Positions 44,044-53,173 are shown, counted from the stretch's first letter. The stretch is 64,000 nt of DNA from Maribacter sp. MJ134 (GCF_003970695.1 NZ_CP034570.1:1178001-1242000); one strand, 5' to 3'. The notes: generated by a model not told the origin, from the sequence alone. Numbers and translations are program-made.

Positions 44044-45351
44044 ATGAGTAAAGAAGTTTCAGTTTTTTGGTTTAGAAGAGACTTGCGTCTTGATGACAAT
44101 ATTGGTTTTTTGCAGGCACTTAAAAGTGACTATCCAGTGTTACCAATATTCATTTTTGATACTGAAATTTTAGATAAACTGTCTAAAGACGACCCCCGTG
44201 TAAATTTTATACATGAGACACTCCAGAGTATGAAAGAAGATTTGCAGGAGAATGACGATAGTTCTATTGCGCTATACCATGGCAAACCTCAAGAGGTGTT
44301 CAAGAATCTTATCGAGGAATACGATATTAAAGGCGTTTTTACGAATCACGATTACGAGCCATATGCTAAAAAGCGCGATGAAGAGATAAAAAATTTTCTT
44401 GATGAACATGACATTTCATTTCATACTTTCAAAGACCAAGTGATTTTTGAGAAAAGTGAGGTCGTAAAAGATGATGGAGAACCGTATGTGGTCTACACAC
44501 CTTATAAGAATAAATGGAAATCCCAGTTCAACGCAGACCACTTAACGGTACATTATACAAGTCAATACAGGAGTAATCTCATCAAACACTCAAGGCTACC
44601 GAACCTTTCTTTATCCGACATGGGTTTTGAAACCTCAAAGATAAAAGTCCCTGCATATACCGTAACCCCTACTCTAATTAATAATTACGAAGATACACGC
44701 AATTACCCCGCAATAGAAAACGGAACTTCAAGACTTGGTCCACATCTAAGATTCGGAACAGTATCGGTACGTAAAATGATGAAAAAAGCTATTGCCGAAG
44801 AAAATGAAATCTTTTGGAGCGAACTTATTTGGCGGGAATTCTTTATGCAGATTCTATGGCATTTTCCCCACACCCGAAACAAAGCGTTTCGCTCAAAATA
44901 TGACCGCATAGAATGGCGGAACAATGAAGATGAATTTGAAAAATGGAAAAATGGGATGACGGGCTATGCACTGGTAGATGCAGGAATGCGAGAGCTCAAT
45001 ACCACTGGGTATATGCACAACCGCGTGCGTATGTTGGTGGCCAGTTTCTTATGCAAACATCTACTAATTGACTGGCGCTGGGGCGAAACCTATTTTGCTG
45101 AAAAACTACTGGACTATGACATGAGTGCCAATGTTGGTAATTGGCAATGGGCAGCAGGTAGCGGTGTAGATGCTGCTCCGTATTTTAGAATTTTCAATCC
45201 CATGACACAGATTGATAAGTTTGATAAGCAAAGGGAATACATTAATAAGTGGGTTCCAGAATTACAGGAATTAAGTTACCCGGATAAGATGGTAGACCAT
45301 AAAATGGCACGAGAGCGCTGTTTAAAAACCTACAAGGAAGCCGTGAGCTAG
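44044..45351 (+). CDS. Cryptochrome/deoxyribodipyrimidine photolyase family protein
   Basis: 435 residues. The N-terminal antenna domain begins VFWFRRDLRLDDN; the FAD domain carries TSRLGPHLRFGTVS, WREFF and NWQWAAGSGVDAAPYFRIFNP-type residues (about 363-385), the usual class I pattern. It most likely repairs cyclobutane pyrimidine dimers with blue light, using FADH-. Last gene of a three-gene operon with a good promoter. Convergent with the next gene, overlapping by 4 bases. Confidence 0.93.
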   Translation: MSKEVSVFWFRRDLRLDDNIGFLQALKSDYPVLPIFIFDTEILDKLSKDDPRVNFIHETLQSMKEDLQENDDSSIALYHGKPQEVFKNLIEEYDIKGVFTNHDYEPYAKKRDEEIKNFLDEHDISFHTFKDQVIFEKSEVVKDDGEPYVVYTPYKNKWKSQFNADHLTVHYTSQYRSNLIKHSRLPNLSLSDMGFETSKIKVPAYTVTPTLINNYEDTRNYPAIENGTSRLGPHLRFGTVSVRKMMKKAIAEENEIFWSELIWREFFMQILWHFPHTRNKAFRSKYDRIEWRNNEDEFEKWKNGMTGYALVDAGMRELNTTGYMHNRVRMLVASFLCKHLLIDWRWGETYFAEKLLDYDMSANVGNWQWAAGSGVDAAPYFRIFNPMTQIDKFDKQREYINKWVPELQELSYPDKMVDHKMARERCLKTYKEAVS

Positions 45352-46409
45352 TCAAAATTTAGACTTGATAACTGATTGTTCAATTGCCTTTGGTCAACAA
45401 CTCTTCTTTTTAGAATATTTACGTAGCCCAGCGCCATATTATTACCATAATCGGAATAGGCCTTGGAGGCCCATTCAATGGCTTTCTCTAAATTACCGTT
45501 TATCTCATTTATAATAGCCATATTGTAGTAGGCACGTCCGGCTACTTTCATTTTGGGATGGTTAATTTCACGTTCCCATAAATCGGCAGCACCATTCCAA
45601 TCTCCAGTTTGCGCCCTTCTTCTGGCTATAGAAAAGTTATCCGTACCACGAACAAAATAATCCCTTGCCACTCTCCTTCTTAACGGTTTTGTCTGCAAAC
45701 CGTACTGGTTACCTAAATTGCTGCTAATTTCTTGTACGCCCTCTTTTCTGCCGATTACAGCTTTAATGGCTTTAACTGGATTTATCCCTGCGCCCCTTGA
45801 AGTTAAATAGTTCTTAGAAACGTACTCGTCCAAAAGCGCACTCCCCACAGGGTCATAAACGCGCCAACCGTTCTTTATGACTGTATTCAATTGCACCTTA
45901 TGTCCAGGGACCTTAGCGTCTATTCCTAAATTATTAGGTATGGTAACCATACTCAATTCGTAATCTGCCGCCGTATCCGTATCATAAAACTCTAATGAAA
46001 ATAAGATATCTACATCATACTCTTTACAAATCTGTTCCACGGTATCCCAAGGGAGTGCAGCCGGAAATACTCCAAGACCTTTTCGTTGAGAATCGATAGC
46101 TGTTATTATTTCAACTTTGTCAAAACGTTCTCCTCTAGTCAATTCGTCGGCCAATCCTCTAATGGCTGCCTCGGCGCCTTCCTTGTCTAAATTTTTTCCC
46201 TCTAAGGATAATATTTTATCTATTTCATCAACTACCTTATTTCCTTCGGAGGGAATACTTCTATTAATAATTCCGATTTTAGTAATATCGGAATCCAAAG
46301 GAATTCTAGCTGGTTCCGTAACCCCCATGGTTAAACGATTGGTAGCACTACAAGCTCCTAAAAATAAAAGCAAAGCAATGAGCGTAAATAACTGAAATAG
46401 ATTTTTCAT
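45348..46409 (-). CDS. DUF6340-like lipoprotein with TPR-like C-terminus
   Basis: 353 residues. The lipobox LGAC sets the lipid on Cys20. The body begins with LTMGVTEPARIPLDSDITKIG, has a predicted alpha/beta region with DVDILFSLEFYDT, and ends with helical repeats (about 265-335, GDWNGAADLWEREIN and NGNLEKAIEWASKAY) like TPRs. I believe it is DUF6340, which has no known function. It lies between the two photolyase-family genes but points the opposite way. Confidence 0.75.
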   Translation of the reverse strand: MKNLFQLFTLIALLLFLGACSATNRLTMGVTEPARIPLDSDITKIGIINRSIPSEGNKVVDEIDKILSLEGKNLDKEGAEAAIRGLADELTRGERFDKVEIITAIDSQRKGLGVFPAALPWDTVEQICKEYDVDILFSLEFYDTDTAADYELSMVTIPNNLGIDAKVPGHKVQLNTVIKNGWRVYDPVGSALLDEYVSKNYLTSRGAGINPVKAIKAVIGRKEGVQEISSNLGNQYGLQTKPLRRRVARDYFVRGTDNFSIARRRAQTGDWNGAADLWEREINHPKMKVAGRAYYNMAIINEINGNLEKAIEWASKAYSDYGNNMALGYVNILKRRVVDQRQLNNQLSSLNFD

Positions 46410-46617
46410 GACACCAAATAATTAACTGTAATTAATTGAATACTAACGGATAATACATCGATAAATTGTAATCACGAGTAGTAATAAAACCCTTACCTCC
46501 TAGAGAAACAGGCATTAATCATGGTGTTCGCTGATTTGCCCAATACGCAATTATAATTCAGGGATAGGAAAAAAAGAACTTTTAAAGAGCTTCTTTCTTG
46601 TAACCTATCATAGTATA

Positions 46618-46647
46618 TTTATACAAAGTTATGGTCCTTTGTATAAA
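46618..46647. promoter_or_regulatory. Perfect 11-bp palindrome upstream of the second photolyase-family gene
   Basis: TTTATACAAAG (46618-46628) and CTTTGTATAAA (46637-46647) are perfect inverted copies with an 8-base spacer, 42 bases before ATG 46690. It lacks a T-tract, so it is not a terminator, and looks like a protein-binding operator. The TATACA/TGTATA half-sites recall, from memory, those of LitR/CarH-type light regulators, although the spacing differs. Confidence 0.7.
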
Positions 46648-46689
46648 CCATCGACCAAATTCCTTAAGTCGCATAAAAGTTGAATTATT

Positions 46690-48165
46690 ATGGTAGTTGT
46701 TTGGTTCAAAAGAGATTTAAGGCTATTGGACCACGAACCGCTCGTCAAGGCCATTAATACAGGACTACCTATACTTTTGCTATATAGTTTTGAACCTCTT
46801 TGGACACAGGATGCCCATTACAGCAGCAAACATATCAACTTCATTAAGCAAAGCCTCCAAGGTTTACAACGCCAACTAGGTTTCTATAACACTAAGATTT
46901 TGGTTTTGCACACACCCATTTTAGACACATTTAAAGCCCTGCATCAACAAACCAAAATTGAACGATTATTTTCATATCAAGAGACAGGAATGCGTATTAC
47001 GTACGACCGCGATATTGCCGTATCAAAATGGTGTAAGGCAAATGAGATTCATTGGGAGGAAAGTACTCAAAACGGTGTTTTTAGAGGAAGACGAGATAGA
47101 AAAAAATGGAAAGAGGATTGGGTTTCTTTTATTAATGCAAATATATTTAAGCCCGATATGGAAGTGGGTACATTCTATAGCATCGCTCAGATTGATGACT
47201 TGATAGCAAAACATTTTACTCCCGTCTCTTTAATAACACCCGCCAACTCAAAAATTCAAAAAGGAGGTACTGAATATGCCGTGAAATATCTGGATTCTTT
47301 CTTAAAAGAACGTATTAAAGGGTACAACTATAATTACTCAAAACCAGCTACATCAAGGCTTTATAGTAGTAGACTATCGCCATATCTGGCCTGGGGTAAT
47401 CTGTCCACACGGCAGGTATGCCAATACGCCGCAGGACATAAAAGGAGGACGGAAAACAAACGTAATCTAAGTTCTTTTCTTTCACGTATGCGATGGCAGG
47501 CACACTTTATTCAAAAATTTGAAATGGAGGGTGAGATGGAGTTCAGAAGTCTTAACAAGGGGTACCATCAACTAGAAAAGGAAAGAAAACCCCACTTACA
47601 AAAAGCGTGGCGAGAAGGCAAAACAGGGGTGCCATTAATTGATGCAGCAATGCGCTGTTTAATGGAAACAGGATTTATAAACTTTAGGTTACGTGCCATG
47701 CTGGCGTCTTTTTTCACGCATCTGCTCTGGCAACCTTGGCAAGATTGTACGGAACATTTGGCCAAAAATTTTCTTGACTTTGAACCGGGAATACATTTTC
47801 CGCAATTGAATATGCAATCTGGAGAAACAGGTGTTAATACTATTCGTATTTATAACCCTATAAAAAATAGTCTAGAACACGATTCAGAGGGTGTTTTTAT
47901 TAAAAAATGGGTACCTGAATTGAAGGACCTTCCCGTAGCATACCTACATGAACCATGGAAAATTCCATTAATGGAACAGGGGTTTTTAGGTTTCACTATC
48001 GGAAAAGACTATCCAGAACCTATCGTTTGTTTAAAAACGATGCGAAAATTTGCCGGAGATGCATTGTATGCGTTCAAAAAAAATAAAAAAACCCAAATAG
48101 AGAGTAAAAGAATCGTTAAAAAGCATACTCTCCCAGGAAGACCGGTTTGGGATGAACACAGCTAA
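46690..48165 (+). CDS. Divergent cryptochrome/photolyase family protein
   Basis: 491 residues. The N-terminal domain opens VVVWFKRDLRLLDH. The FAD-binding domain has TSRLYSSRLSPYLAWGNLS and RMRWQAHFIQKFE. In place of the NWQWAAGSGVD stretch of class I enzymes it has NMQSGETGVNTIRIYNP (about 372-388), so the flavin and DNA pocket differs from the neighbour at 44044. It may be a photolyase of another subclass or a light-sensing cryptochrome. It has its own upstream palindrome. Confidence 0.85.
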   Translation: MVVVWFKRDLRLLDHEPLVKAINTGLPILLLYSFEPLWTQDAHYSSKHINFIKQSLQGLQRQLGFYNTKILVLHTPILDTFKALHQQTKIERLFSYQETGMRITYDRDIAVSKWCKANEIHWEESTQNGVFRGRRDRKKWKEDWVSFINANIFKPDMEVGTFYSIAQIDDLIAKHFTPVSLITPANSKIQKGGTEYAVKYLDSFLKERIKGYNYNYSKPATSRLYSSRLSPYLAWGNLSTRQVCQYAAGHKRRTENKRNLSSFLSRMRWQAHFIQKFEMEGEMEFRSLNKGYHQLEKERKPHLQKAWREGKTGVPLIDAAMRCLMETGFINFRLRAMLASFFTHLLWQPWQDCTEHLAKNFLDFEPGIHFPQLNMQSGETGVNTIRIYNPIKNSLEHDSEGVFIKKWVPELKDLPVAYLHEPWKIPLMEQGFLGFTIGKDYPEPIVCLKTMRKFAGDALYAFKKNKKTQIESKRIVKKHTLPGRPVWDEHS

Positions 48166-48198
48166 GAATTCGGTACATATTTAGAACTACTTTGATTA

Positions 48199-48242
48199 TC
48201 TTTAGGTGCACTATAAATTGTGGTAACCAAAAAACCTAAAGA
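48199..48242 (+). promoter_or_regulatory. Inverted repeat abutting the M20 start codon
   Basis: TCTTTAGGT (48199-48207) and ACCTAAAGA (48234-48242) are perfect 9-bp inverted copies with a 26-base spacer; the right arm touches the ATG at 48243. In the transcript it could fold over the start. Chance cannot be excluded. Confidence 0.35.
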
Positions 48243-49670
48243 ATGAAAAACACTGTTTTAACCACCTTGATTTTATTATCCTGCTTCGTTGCTACAGGAC
48301 AAAAATTATCTAAAAACAAGAAGGCTATTATTGCTTCTGTCGAAAATCACAAAAACGAACTCATTAGAATAAGTGATTCTATTTGGGCATTGGCAGAAAC
48401 AGCTTTCAATGAAAAAGGTTCTTCTAAAATTTTGGCGGATTATGCGGAAAAAAATGGACTTAAAGTCACCCGTGGCGTTGCCGATATCCCGACCGCTTTT
48501 ACCGCTACCTATGGTTCTGGAAAGCCAGTTATAAGCATACTGGGGGAGTTTGATGCGCTTCCTGGTATATCACAGAAAACCACGCCTGTAAAAGAACCTT
48601 ATAAAGAAGGTGCAGCGGGTCATGGTTGCGGTCATAACATGTTCGGCACATCAAGTCTTGGTGCTGCCATTGCGATAAAAGAGTTGATGGATGCAGGTGA
48701 AATAAAAGGTACGGTTAAATTTCTAGGAACTCCGGCGGAAGAAAAATACTTTGCTAAGGTCTGGATGGTAAAAGCAGGGCTTTGGGACGATGTAGACGTA
48801 AATATTAGTTGGCACCCTTCAGCAGGTATTGAGGCGGATGTACAAAGCGGTCTTTCGCTAATTGATTTTATAGTAGAGTTCTATGGACAAACTGCTCATG
48901 CCTCCGCGGATCCATGGAACGGAAAAAGTGCTTCCGATGCCTTAGAGCTTTATACTACAGGAATCAACTACTATAGAGAACATATACTTCCAAGTTCTAG
49001 AATACACTATCATATTCAGGATGGCGGACAGGTAGTGAACGTTGTACCGGACTATGCTAAACTTTGGGTCCGTGTACGCGACCCAAAACGTAAGATAATG
49101 TTACCCACTTATGAGCGAGTAAAGGAAATGGCGGAAGGTGCCGCCATTATGGCGGATGTAGATTATAAAATCTCCTTGGTTTCTGGTATCTATGAAACCT
49201 TGGTGAACCGCTCTGGAGGTGAAATTATGCAGGCGAATTTAGAATTATTGGGTCCTATCACCTACACCGAAGAAGAAACGGCATTTGGCAAAGCCATACA
49301 AAAGGCTACAGGAAAACCAGAAGTGGGTATGGACAGTAAAATATATCCTTTAAAAGAGACCGAGGAAACTCCAGGTGGCGGTTCAACTGATGTTGGTGAT
49401 GTTAGTTGGAATGTTCCCAACATTAACCTTGGGGTAACCGTAGCTCCTAAAGATACTCCATGGCACTCTTGGGCAGTGGTCGCCTGTGGCGGAATGTCCA
49501 TAGGCCATAAAGGAATGGTATATGCCGCTAAAGCAATGGGTATGACCATGTTGGATTTGTTTGAAAATCCAAAAATGGTGACAAAAGTGAAAGAGGAGTT
49601 TAAGACTAGAAAAGGAGATGAAGTTTACGAACCAATGATTGATGGTCCTGCACCAATCAATGGAAATTAA
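48243..49670 (+). CDS. M20-family amidohydrolase, AbgB-like, exported
   Basis: 475 residues. A signal peptide ends near ATGQ (20). The metal site is visible in HGCGHN (His127, Cys129, His131) and AEE (Glu166-Glu167); Asp in GEFDALPG precedes it. The pattern, including GGGSTDVGDVSW and the HSWAVVACGG segment, is that of aminobenzoyl-glutamate utilisation protein B and related amidohydrolases, which use two Mn/Zn ions and a Cys ligand. The substrate is unknown. The small 55-residue gene follows 20 bases later. Confidence 0.9.
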   Translation: MKNTVLTTLILLSCFVATGQKLSKNKKAIIASVENHKNELIRISDSIWALAETAFNEKGSSKILADYAEKNGLKVTRGVADIPTAFTATYGSGKPVISILGEFDALPGISQKTTPVKEPYKEGAAGHGCGHNMFGTSSLGAAIAIKELMDAGEIKGTVKFLGTPAEEKYFAKVWMVKAGLWDDVDVNISWHPSAGIEADVQSGLSLIDFIVEFYGQTAHASADPWNGKSASDALELYTTGINYYREHILPSSRIHYHIQDGGQVVNVVPDYAKLWVRVRDPKRKIMLPTYERVKEMAEGAAIMADVDYKISLVSGIYETLVNRSGGEIMQANLELLGPITYTEEETAFGKAIQKATGKPEVGMDSKIYPLKETEETPGGGSTDVGDVSWNVPNINLGVTVAPKDTPWHSWAVVACGGMSIGHKGMVYAAKAMGMTMLDLFENPKMVTKVKEEFKTRKGDEVYEPMIDGPAPINGN

Positions 49671-49690
49671 TTAATTATAAAAAAATAGCT

Positions 49691-49858
49691 ATGTTCGGAT
49701 TGTTTAAAAAGAAATCAGAAAAAGAGAAATTAGAAGAAAAATATAAAAAACTAATGAAGGAAGCCTTTGATCTTTCGAAGAGCAATCGCTCCGCTAGTGA
49801 TGGTAAATATGCCGAAGCGGACAAAGTTCAAAAAGAAATAGACGCCTTAGAAAAATAA
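49691..49858 (+). CDS. 55-residue charged protein, Lacal_2735-like
   Basis: From ATG 49691 to TAA 49858. It begins MFGLFKKKSEKEKLEEKY and is then helical and highly charged (SKSNRSASDGKYAEADK), ending in a second helix. I recall a family named after Lacal_2735 in flavobacteria with the same start and the SNR.A.D block; the function is unknown. No signal or membrane helix. It follows the M20 gene closely and may share its transcript. Confidence 0.85.
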   Translation: MFGLFKKKSEKEKLEEKYKKLMKEAFDLSKSNRSASDGKYAEADKVQKEIDALEK

Positions 49859-49893
49859 CTACATCGGCCATTTACCTTTTAGATAAAACATTT

Positions 49894-50379
49894 ATGAAAA
49901 AAATCAGCGTACTTATTACCCTAATTTTTAGTCTCACTGCTTCGGCACAGTCTTTTGACTTCAAAATAGACCATTTTGCGATTGTTGTAGACGATGTAGA
50001 TAAGAGCGCAGAATTTTATGGTACTATTTTAAAATTAGTAGAAACCCCGCATCCGGATAAAAAACCAGGATTTCGATGGTTTACTATAAGTGGAAAATCT
50101 CAGATACATCTTATTCAAAAGGAATTCGCTCCCTTTGAAAAAAATAAGTCTATGCATCTATGCTTGGCGACGCAAGATTTAGATAGCGTTATAGGCAATC
50201 TTAAAAGGAACAATATCAAATTTTGGGATTGGCCCGGGAAAGAGAACGCGATTACCACGAGGACAGATGGAGTACAACAAATTTATATTCAAGACCCAGA
50301 TGAGAGTATTGGATTGAAATTAATACCGCCCAACATTAAACTCAATATTGAAAAACGGAAGTTACAAGTATTAAATTGA
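49894..50379 (+). CDS. Exported VOC-fold (glyoxalase/bleomycin-resistance-like) protein
   Basis: 161 residues. A signal peptide ends near TASAQ (19), unusual for this normally cytosolic fold. The VOC half-modules are visible at FKIDHFAIVVDDVDKSAEFYGTI-type (24-46) and MHLCLATQDLDSVI. His29 in the first is a possible metal ligand and His in MHLCLA the second; Glu of PDESIGLKL is a likely third. Substrate unknown. It lies 35 bases after the 55-residue gene. Confidence 0.83.
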   Translation: MKKISVLITLIFSLTASAQSFDFKIDHFAIVVDDVDKSAEFYGTILKLVETPHPDKKPGFRWFTISGKSQIHLIQKEFAPFEKNKSMHLCLATQDLDSVIGNLKRNNIKFWDWPGKENAITTRTDGVQQIYIQDPDESIGLKLIPPNIKLNIEKRKLQVLN

Positions 50380-50395
50380 TTTTTGAACTTAAAAT

Positions 50396-51397
50396 ATGAG
50401 TAGTCCCATTCAACAAATTTTTCGACTAGGTTTTCCTTGGCAAACGCAAGATCCATTTTTATTCTGTGTTTATCATTTGGACCACTATCCCAGGGGCAAT
50501 GGCGAAATGGGACCAGACGCCTCTTTGGAAGGTAGAGATTTAGGAAACGATTTTACATTGAAAGATGGCTGGCGCATGTATCATGGAGAAAGCATTCCAG
50601 GCTTTCCCGCACATCCTCACCGAGGTTTTGAGACCATTACCATTGTCAACAAAGGTTTTTGTGACCATTCCGATTCTCTAGGTGCCGCCGGAAGATTTGG
50701 CCAAGGCGATGTACAATGGATGACCGCTGGAAGCGGAGTACAACATTCCGAAATGTTTCCACTATTGAACACCGAGAAAGATAATACGCTAGAGCTATTT
50801 CAGATATGGCTTAACCTGCCAAAAGCAAATAAATTTGTGCCGCCGCATTTTAAGATGTTATGGCACGAAGACATTCCTGTTTTACAGCAAGAAGGTGTTC
50901 GTATAAAAGTGATTGCAGGCAGTTTTAAAGATACTGACGCCCCTGAGCCTGCGCCAGATTCTTGGGCCGCTACAACAACGAATGAAGTCGCCATCTGGAA
51001 TATTCATATCGAGTCTGGAAGCAATTTTATTTTGCCAAAAGCTTCTCAGGATCTAAGTCGCACCTTATATTTTTATGAAGGGGAAGCGATTGAGATAGAT
51101 AATCAAAAAATAATGCCAAATCACGGTATTCAATTGAATTCAGTTGAGGATGTCATTATTGGCGCTAAGACCAAAACGGCTTCTCTCCTGCTTTTACAAG
51201 GGAAACCAATAGCGGAACCAGTGGCCAAATATGGTCCTTTTGTAATGAATTCCGATGATGAAATACAAAAAGCGATGCAAGAATACCAATTGACACAATT
51301 TGGCGGTTGGCCTTGGCGCTACCCAGATAATGTACACGAAGTAGACAAAGGCAGGTTTGCTAAATATCCTGATGGTACTTTAGTGGAAAAATCATAA
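50396..51397 (+). CDS. Pirin-family cupin protein
   Basis: 333 residues, two cupin-type beta-barrels. The metal-site motif is FPAHPHRGFET (70-80), with His73 and His75; a further His is likely in QHSEMFP. Pirins include quercetin dioxygenases and regulatory iron proteins. It has no signal peptide. It starts 16 bases after the VOC gene, so it is probably in the same transcript. Confidence 0.9.
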   Translation: MSSPIQQIFRLGFPWQTQDPFLFCVYHLDHYPRGNGEMGPDASLEGRDLGNDFTLKDGWRMYHGESIPGFPAHPHRGFETITIVNKGFCDHSDSLGAAGRFGQGDVQWMTAGSGVQHSEMFPLLNTEKDNTLELFQIWLNLPKANKFVPPHFKMLWHEDIPVLQQEGVRIKVIAGSFKDTDAPEPAPDSWAATTTNEVAIWNIHIESGSNFILPKASQDLSRTLYFYEGEAIEIDNQKIMPNHGIQLNSVEDVIIGAKTKTASLLLLQGKPIAEPVAKYGPFVMNSDDEIQKAMQEYQLTQFGGWPWRYPDNVHEVDKGRFAKYPDGTLVEKS

Positions 51398-51418
51398 CTT
51401 AAATTAAACGACGGAATT

Positions 51419-52402
51419 ATGTTTCAAAAGAACTTCTCATTTATAATAACCTTACTTCTTTTATTCTCATGCGGTGATAATAATGAAGATATTATTGAAG
51501 AAGATGTCATATCGGTTTCGGCAGTTAACTTTATAAATGAAATTATAGACATAATGGAGTTTAACTCATTAAATCGTAATGGGATTGATTGGTCAGATTT
51601 TAGAAGTCAAGTTTTTGAAGCGGCCGGACAAGCCCAAAGTATAGAAGAAGTTTATAATTCTGGCGCCATAAAAAAAGCATTGTCACTCTTAGATGACAAC
51701 CATAGTTTTATCTCAAGAGAAAATGGTCAGTTTATTTCGGCATCCACCGCAGTTTGCCCTTTAGTTCAACCATCAAGACCTGATATTCCCGAGGATATCG
51801 GTTATATCTTTATCCGAGGTTTCAGCAGTTCAAATGAAGAGGAAATTATTGCTTTTGCACAGGGGTTACAAGATGTCATTAGAGATAAAGACAGTTCTAA
51901 CCTGAAAGGTTGGATTGTTGATTTACGAGTAAACACTGGAGGTAACATGTGGCCAATGCTAGCAGGAATTGGTCCTATTTTGGGCGAAGGAATTGCTGGT
52001 TATTTCATTGGGGCTAATGGTGATGAAACTTCATGGGAATTTTCACAAGGAAAAGCTATTAGTGGATTTAATACCATCATTGATATCCAAGATTCATATA
52101 ATCTAATTAACCCAAATCCCAAAGTTGCAGTTCTCTTGGACAACGCTACTGCTAGCTCAGGTGAGGTAATGGCTATTTCCTTCATAAATAGAGACAATAG
52201 TGCCTCCTTTGGGACGTCTACTTGCGGATTGTCTACTGGTAATACTAGCTTCTCATTAAGCGACAATTCAAATTTATTACTTACCACAGTAGTATTAGCT
52301 GACCGTCAAAAAAATACTTTTGGTGATAGAATAATCCCAAACTTTGAAGCCAGTGAAGATGAAATAATAGCCCGTGCAATTGAGTATATTAGGAATGATT
52401 AA
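51419..52402 (+). CDS. S41-family serine protease, lipoprotein
   Basis: 327 residues. The lipobox LLFSC puts the lipid on Cys18. A short helical N-terminus (about 35-90) precedes the tail-specific protease core. The catalytic serine is Ser246 or Ser247 in NATASSGEVMA; the DNHSFISREN segment and WIVDLRVNTGG (about 163-173) fit the family. I see no PDZ domain, as in other small Bacteroidota members. The Lys partner is not certain. Probably periplasmic-side processing of C-termini. Confidence 0.85.
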   Translation: MFQKNFSFIITLLLLFSCGDNNEDIIEEDVISVSAVNFINEIIDIMEFNSLNRNGIDWSDFRSQVFEAAGQAQSIEEVYNSGAIKKALSLLDDNHSFISRENGQFISASTAVCPLVQPSRPDIPEDIGYIFIRGFSSSNEEEIIAFAQGLQDVIRDKDSSNLKGWIVDLRVNTGGNMWPMLAGIGPILGEGIAGYFIGANGDETSWEFSQGKAISGFNTIIDIQDSYNLINPNPKVAVLLDNATASSGEVMAISFINRDNSASFGTSTCGLSTGNTSFSLSDNSNLLLTTVVLADRQKNTFGDRIIPNFEASEDEIIARAIEYIRND

Positions 52403-52415
52403 ATTTGATGTGACA

Positions 52416-52799
52416 ATGAAACTCACCTTGAAACTTGCCGCGGTATACAATATATTATGGGGTGCATGGGTAGTACTTTTTCCTAATCACTTTTTTGACA
52501 TTGTAGGTATGGAACCTTTAAATCATCCTATGGTATGGCAAGGAATGGGAATGGTAATTGGCGTATACGGCCTAGGTTACTGGTGGGCTTCCTATGACCC
52601 CTTGAGACATTGGCCCATTGTAGCGGTAGGTTTTCTTGGAAAAATTTTTGGTCCTCTTGGCTTCTTGTTCAACTACCTGCAAGATATTGTCCCGTTTGAA
52701 TTTGTTTACACCTTAATAACCAACGATTTTATATGGTGGATTCCCTTCTTTCTTATTCTAAAAAAAGTACACTACGAGTATAAATGGAAGCTGACCTGA
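52416..52799 (+). CDS. Small integral membrane protein of unknown function
   Basis: About 127 residues from ATG 52416, just after the S41 gene; a longer in-frame start would overlap that gene. Four hydrophobic segments (about 7-25, 38-55, 68-85 and 100-118), with YNILWGAWVVLFPN at the start and GYWWASYDPLRHWP in the middle. Similar to uncharacterised flavobacterial membrane proteins. It overlaps the DoxX-like gene by 16 bases. Confidence 0.65.
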   Translation: MKLTLKLAAVYNILWGAWVVLFPNHFFDIVGMEPLNHPMVWQGMGMVIGVYGLGYWWASYDPLRHWPIVAVGFLGKIFGPLGFLFNYLQDIVPFEFVYTLITNDFIWWIPFFLILKKVHYEYKWKLT

Positions 52800-53167
52800 G
52801 TAAAAAAGCCATTACTACTACGTTGGCCGTATTTTATATTAGTGCAGGTTTATATCACTTCATAAATCCTTCCTTTTATTTAAAACTTATCCCCAATTAC
52901 CTGCCCCAACCTTATCTTATAAATTATACCGTTGGCGGTATAGAATTAATTTTAGGCTGTATAGTCTTATCTTCTAAATATAGAAAGTTCGCTTGTTACA
53001 CCATTATATTATTATTAATAGTATTGATACCTTCCCATATCTTTTTTATAGCACAGGGCTCTTGTGTTAAAGATGGATTGTGTGTTCCCGAATGGGTTTC
53101 TTGGGGTAGACTACTCTTAATTCATCCCTTACTCATGTATTGGGCCTATGCTGTTTCAAAAATTTAA
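52784..53167 (+). CDS. DoxX-like membrane protein
   Basis: 127 residues, four membrane helices. The AGLYHFINPSFY segment and the GGIELILGCIVL helix are as in the DoxX/DoxD family. DoxX proteins are linked to thiol or quinone redox processes, but the role here is unknown. Two Cys (GSCVKDGLCVP, about 91-99) lie in a loop. Overlaps the previous gene by 16 bases and is 6 bases from the next, so all three are one operon. Confidence 0.7.
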   Translation: MEADLSKKAITTTLAVFYISAGLYHFINPSFYLKLIPNYLPQPYLINYTVGGIELILGCIVLSSKYRKFACYTIILLLIVLIPSHIFFIAQGSCVKDGLCVPEWVSWGRLLLIHPLLMYWAYAVSKI

Positions 53168-53173
53168 ATCGTT

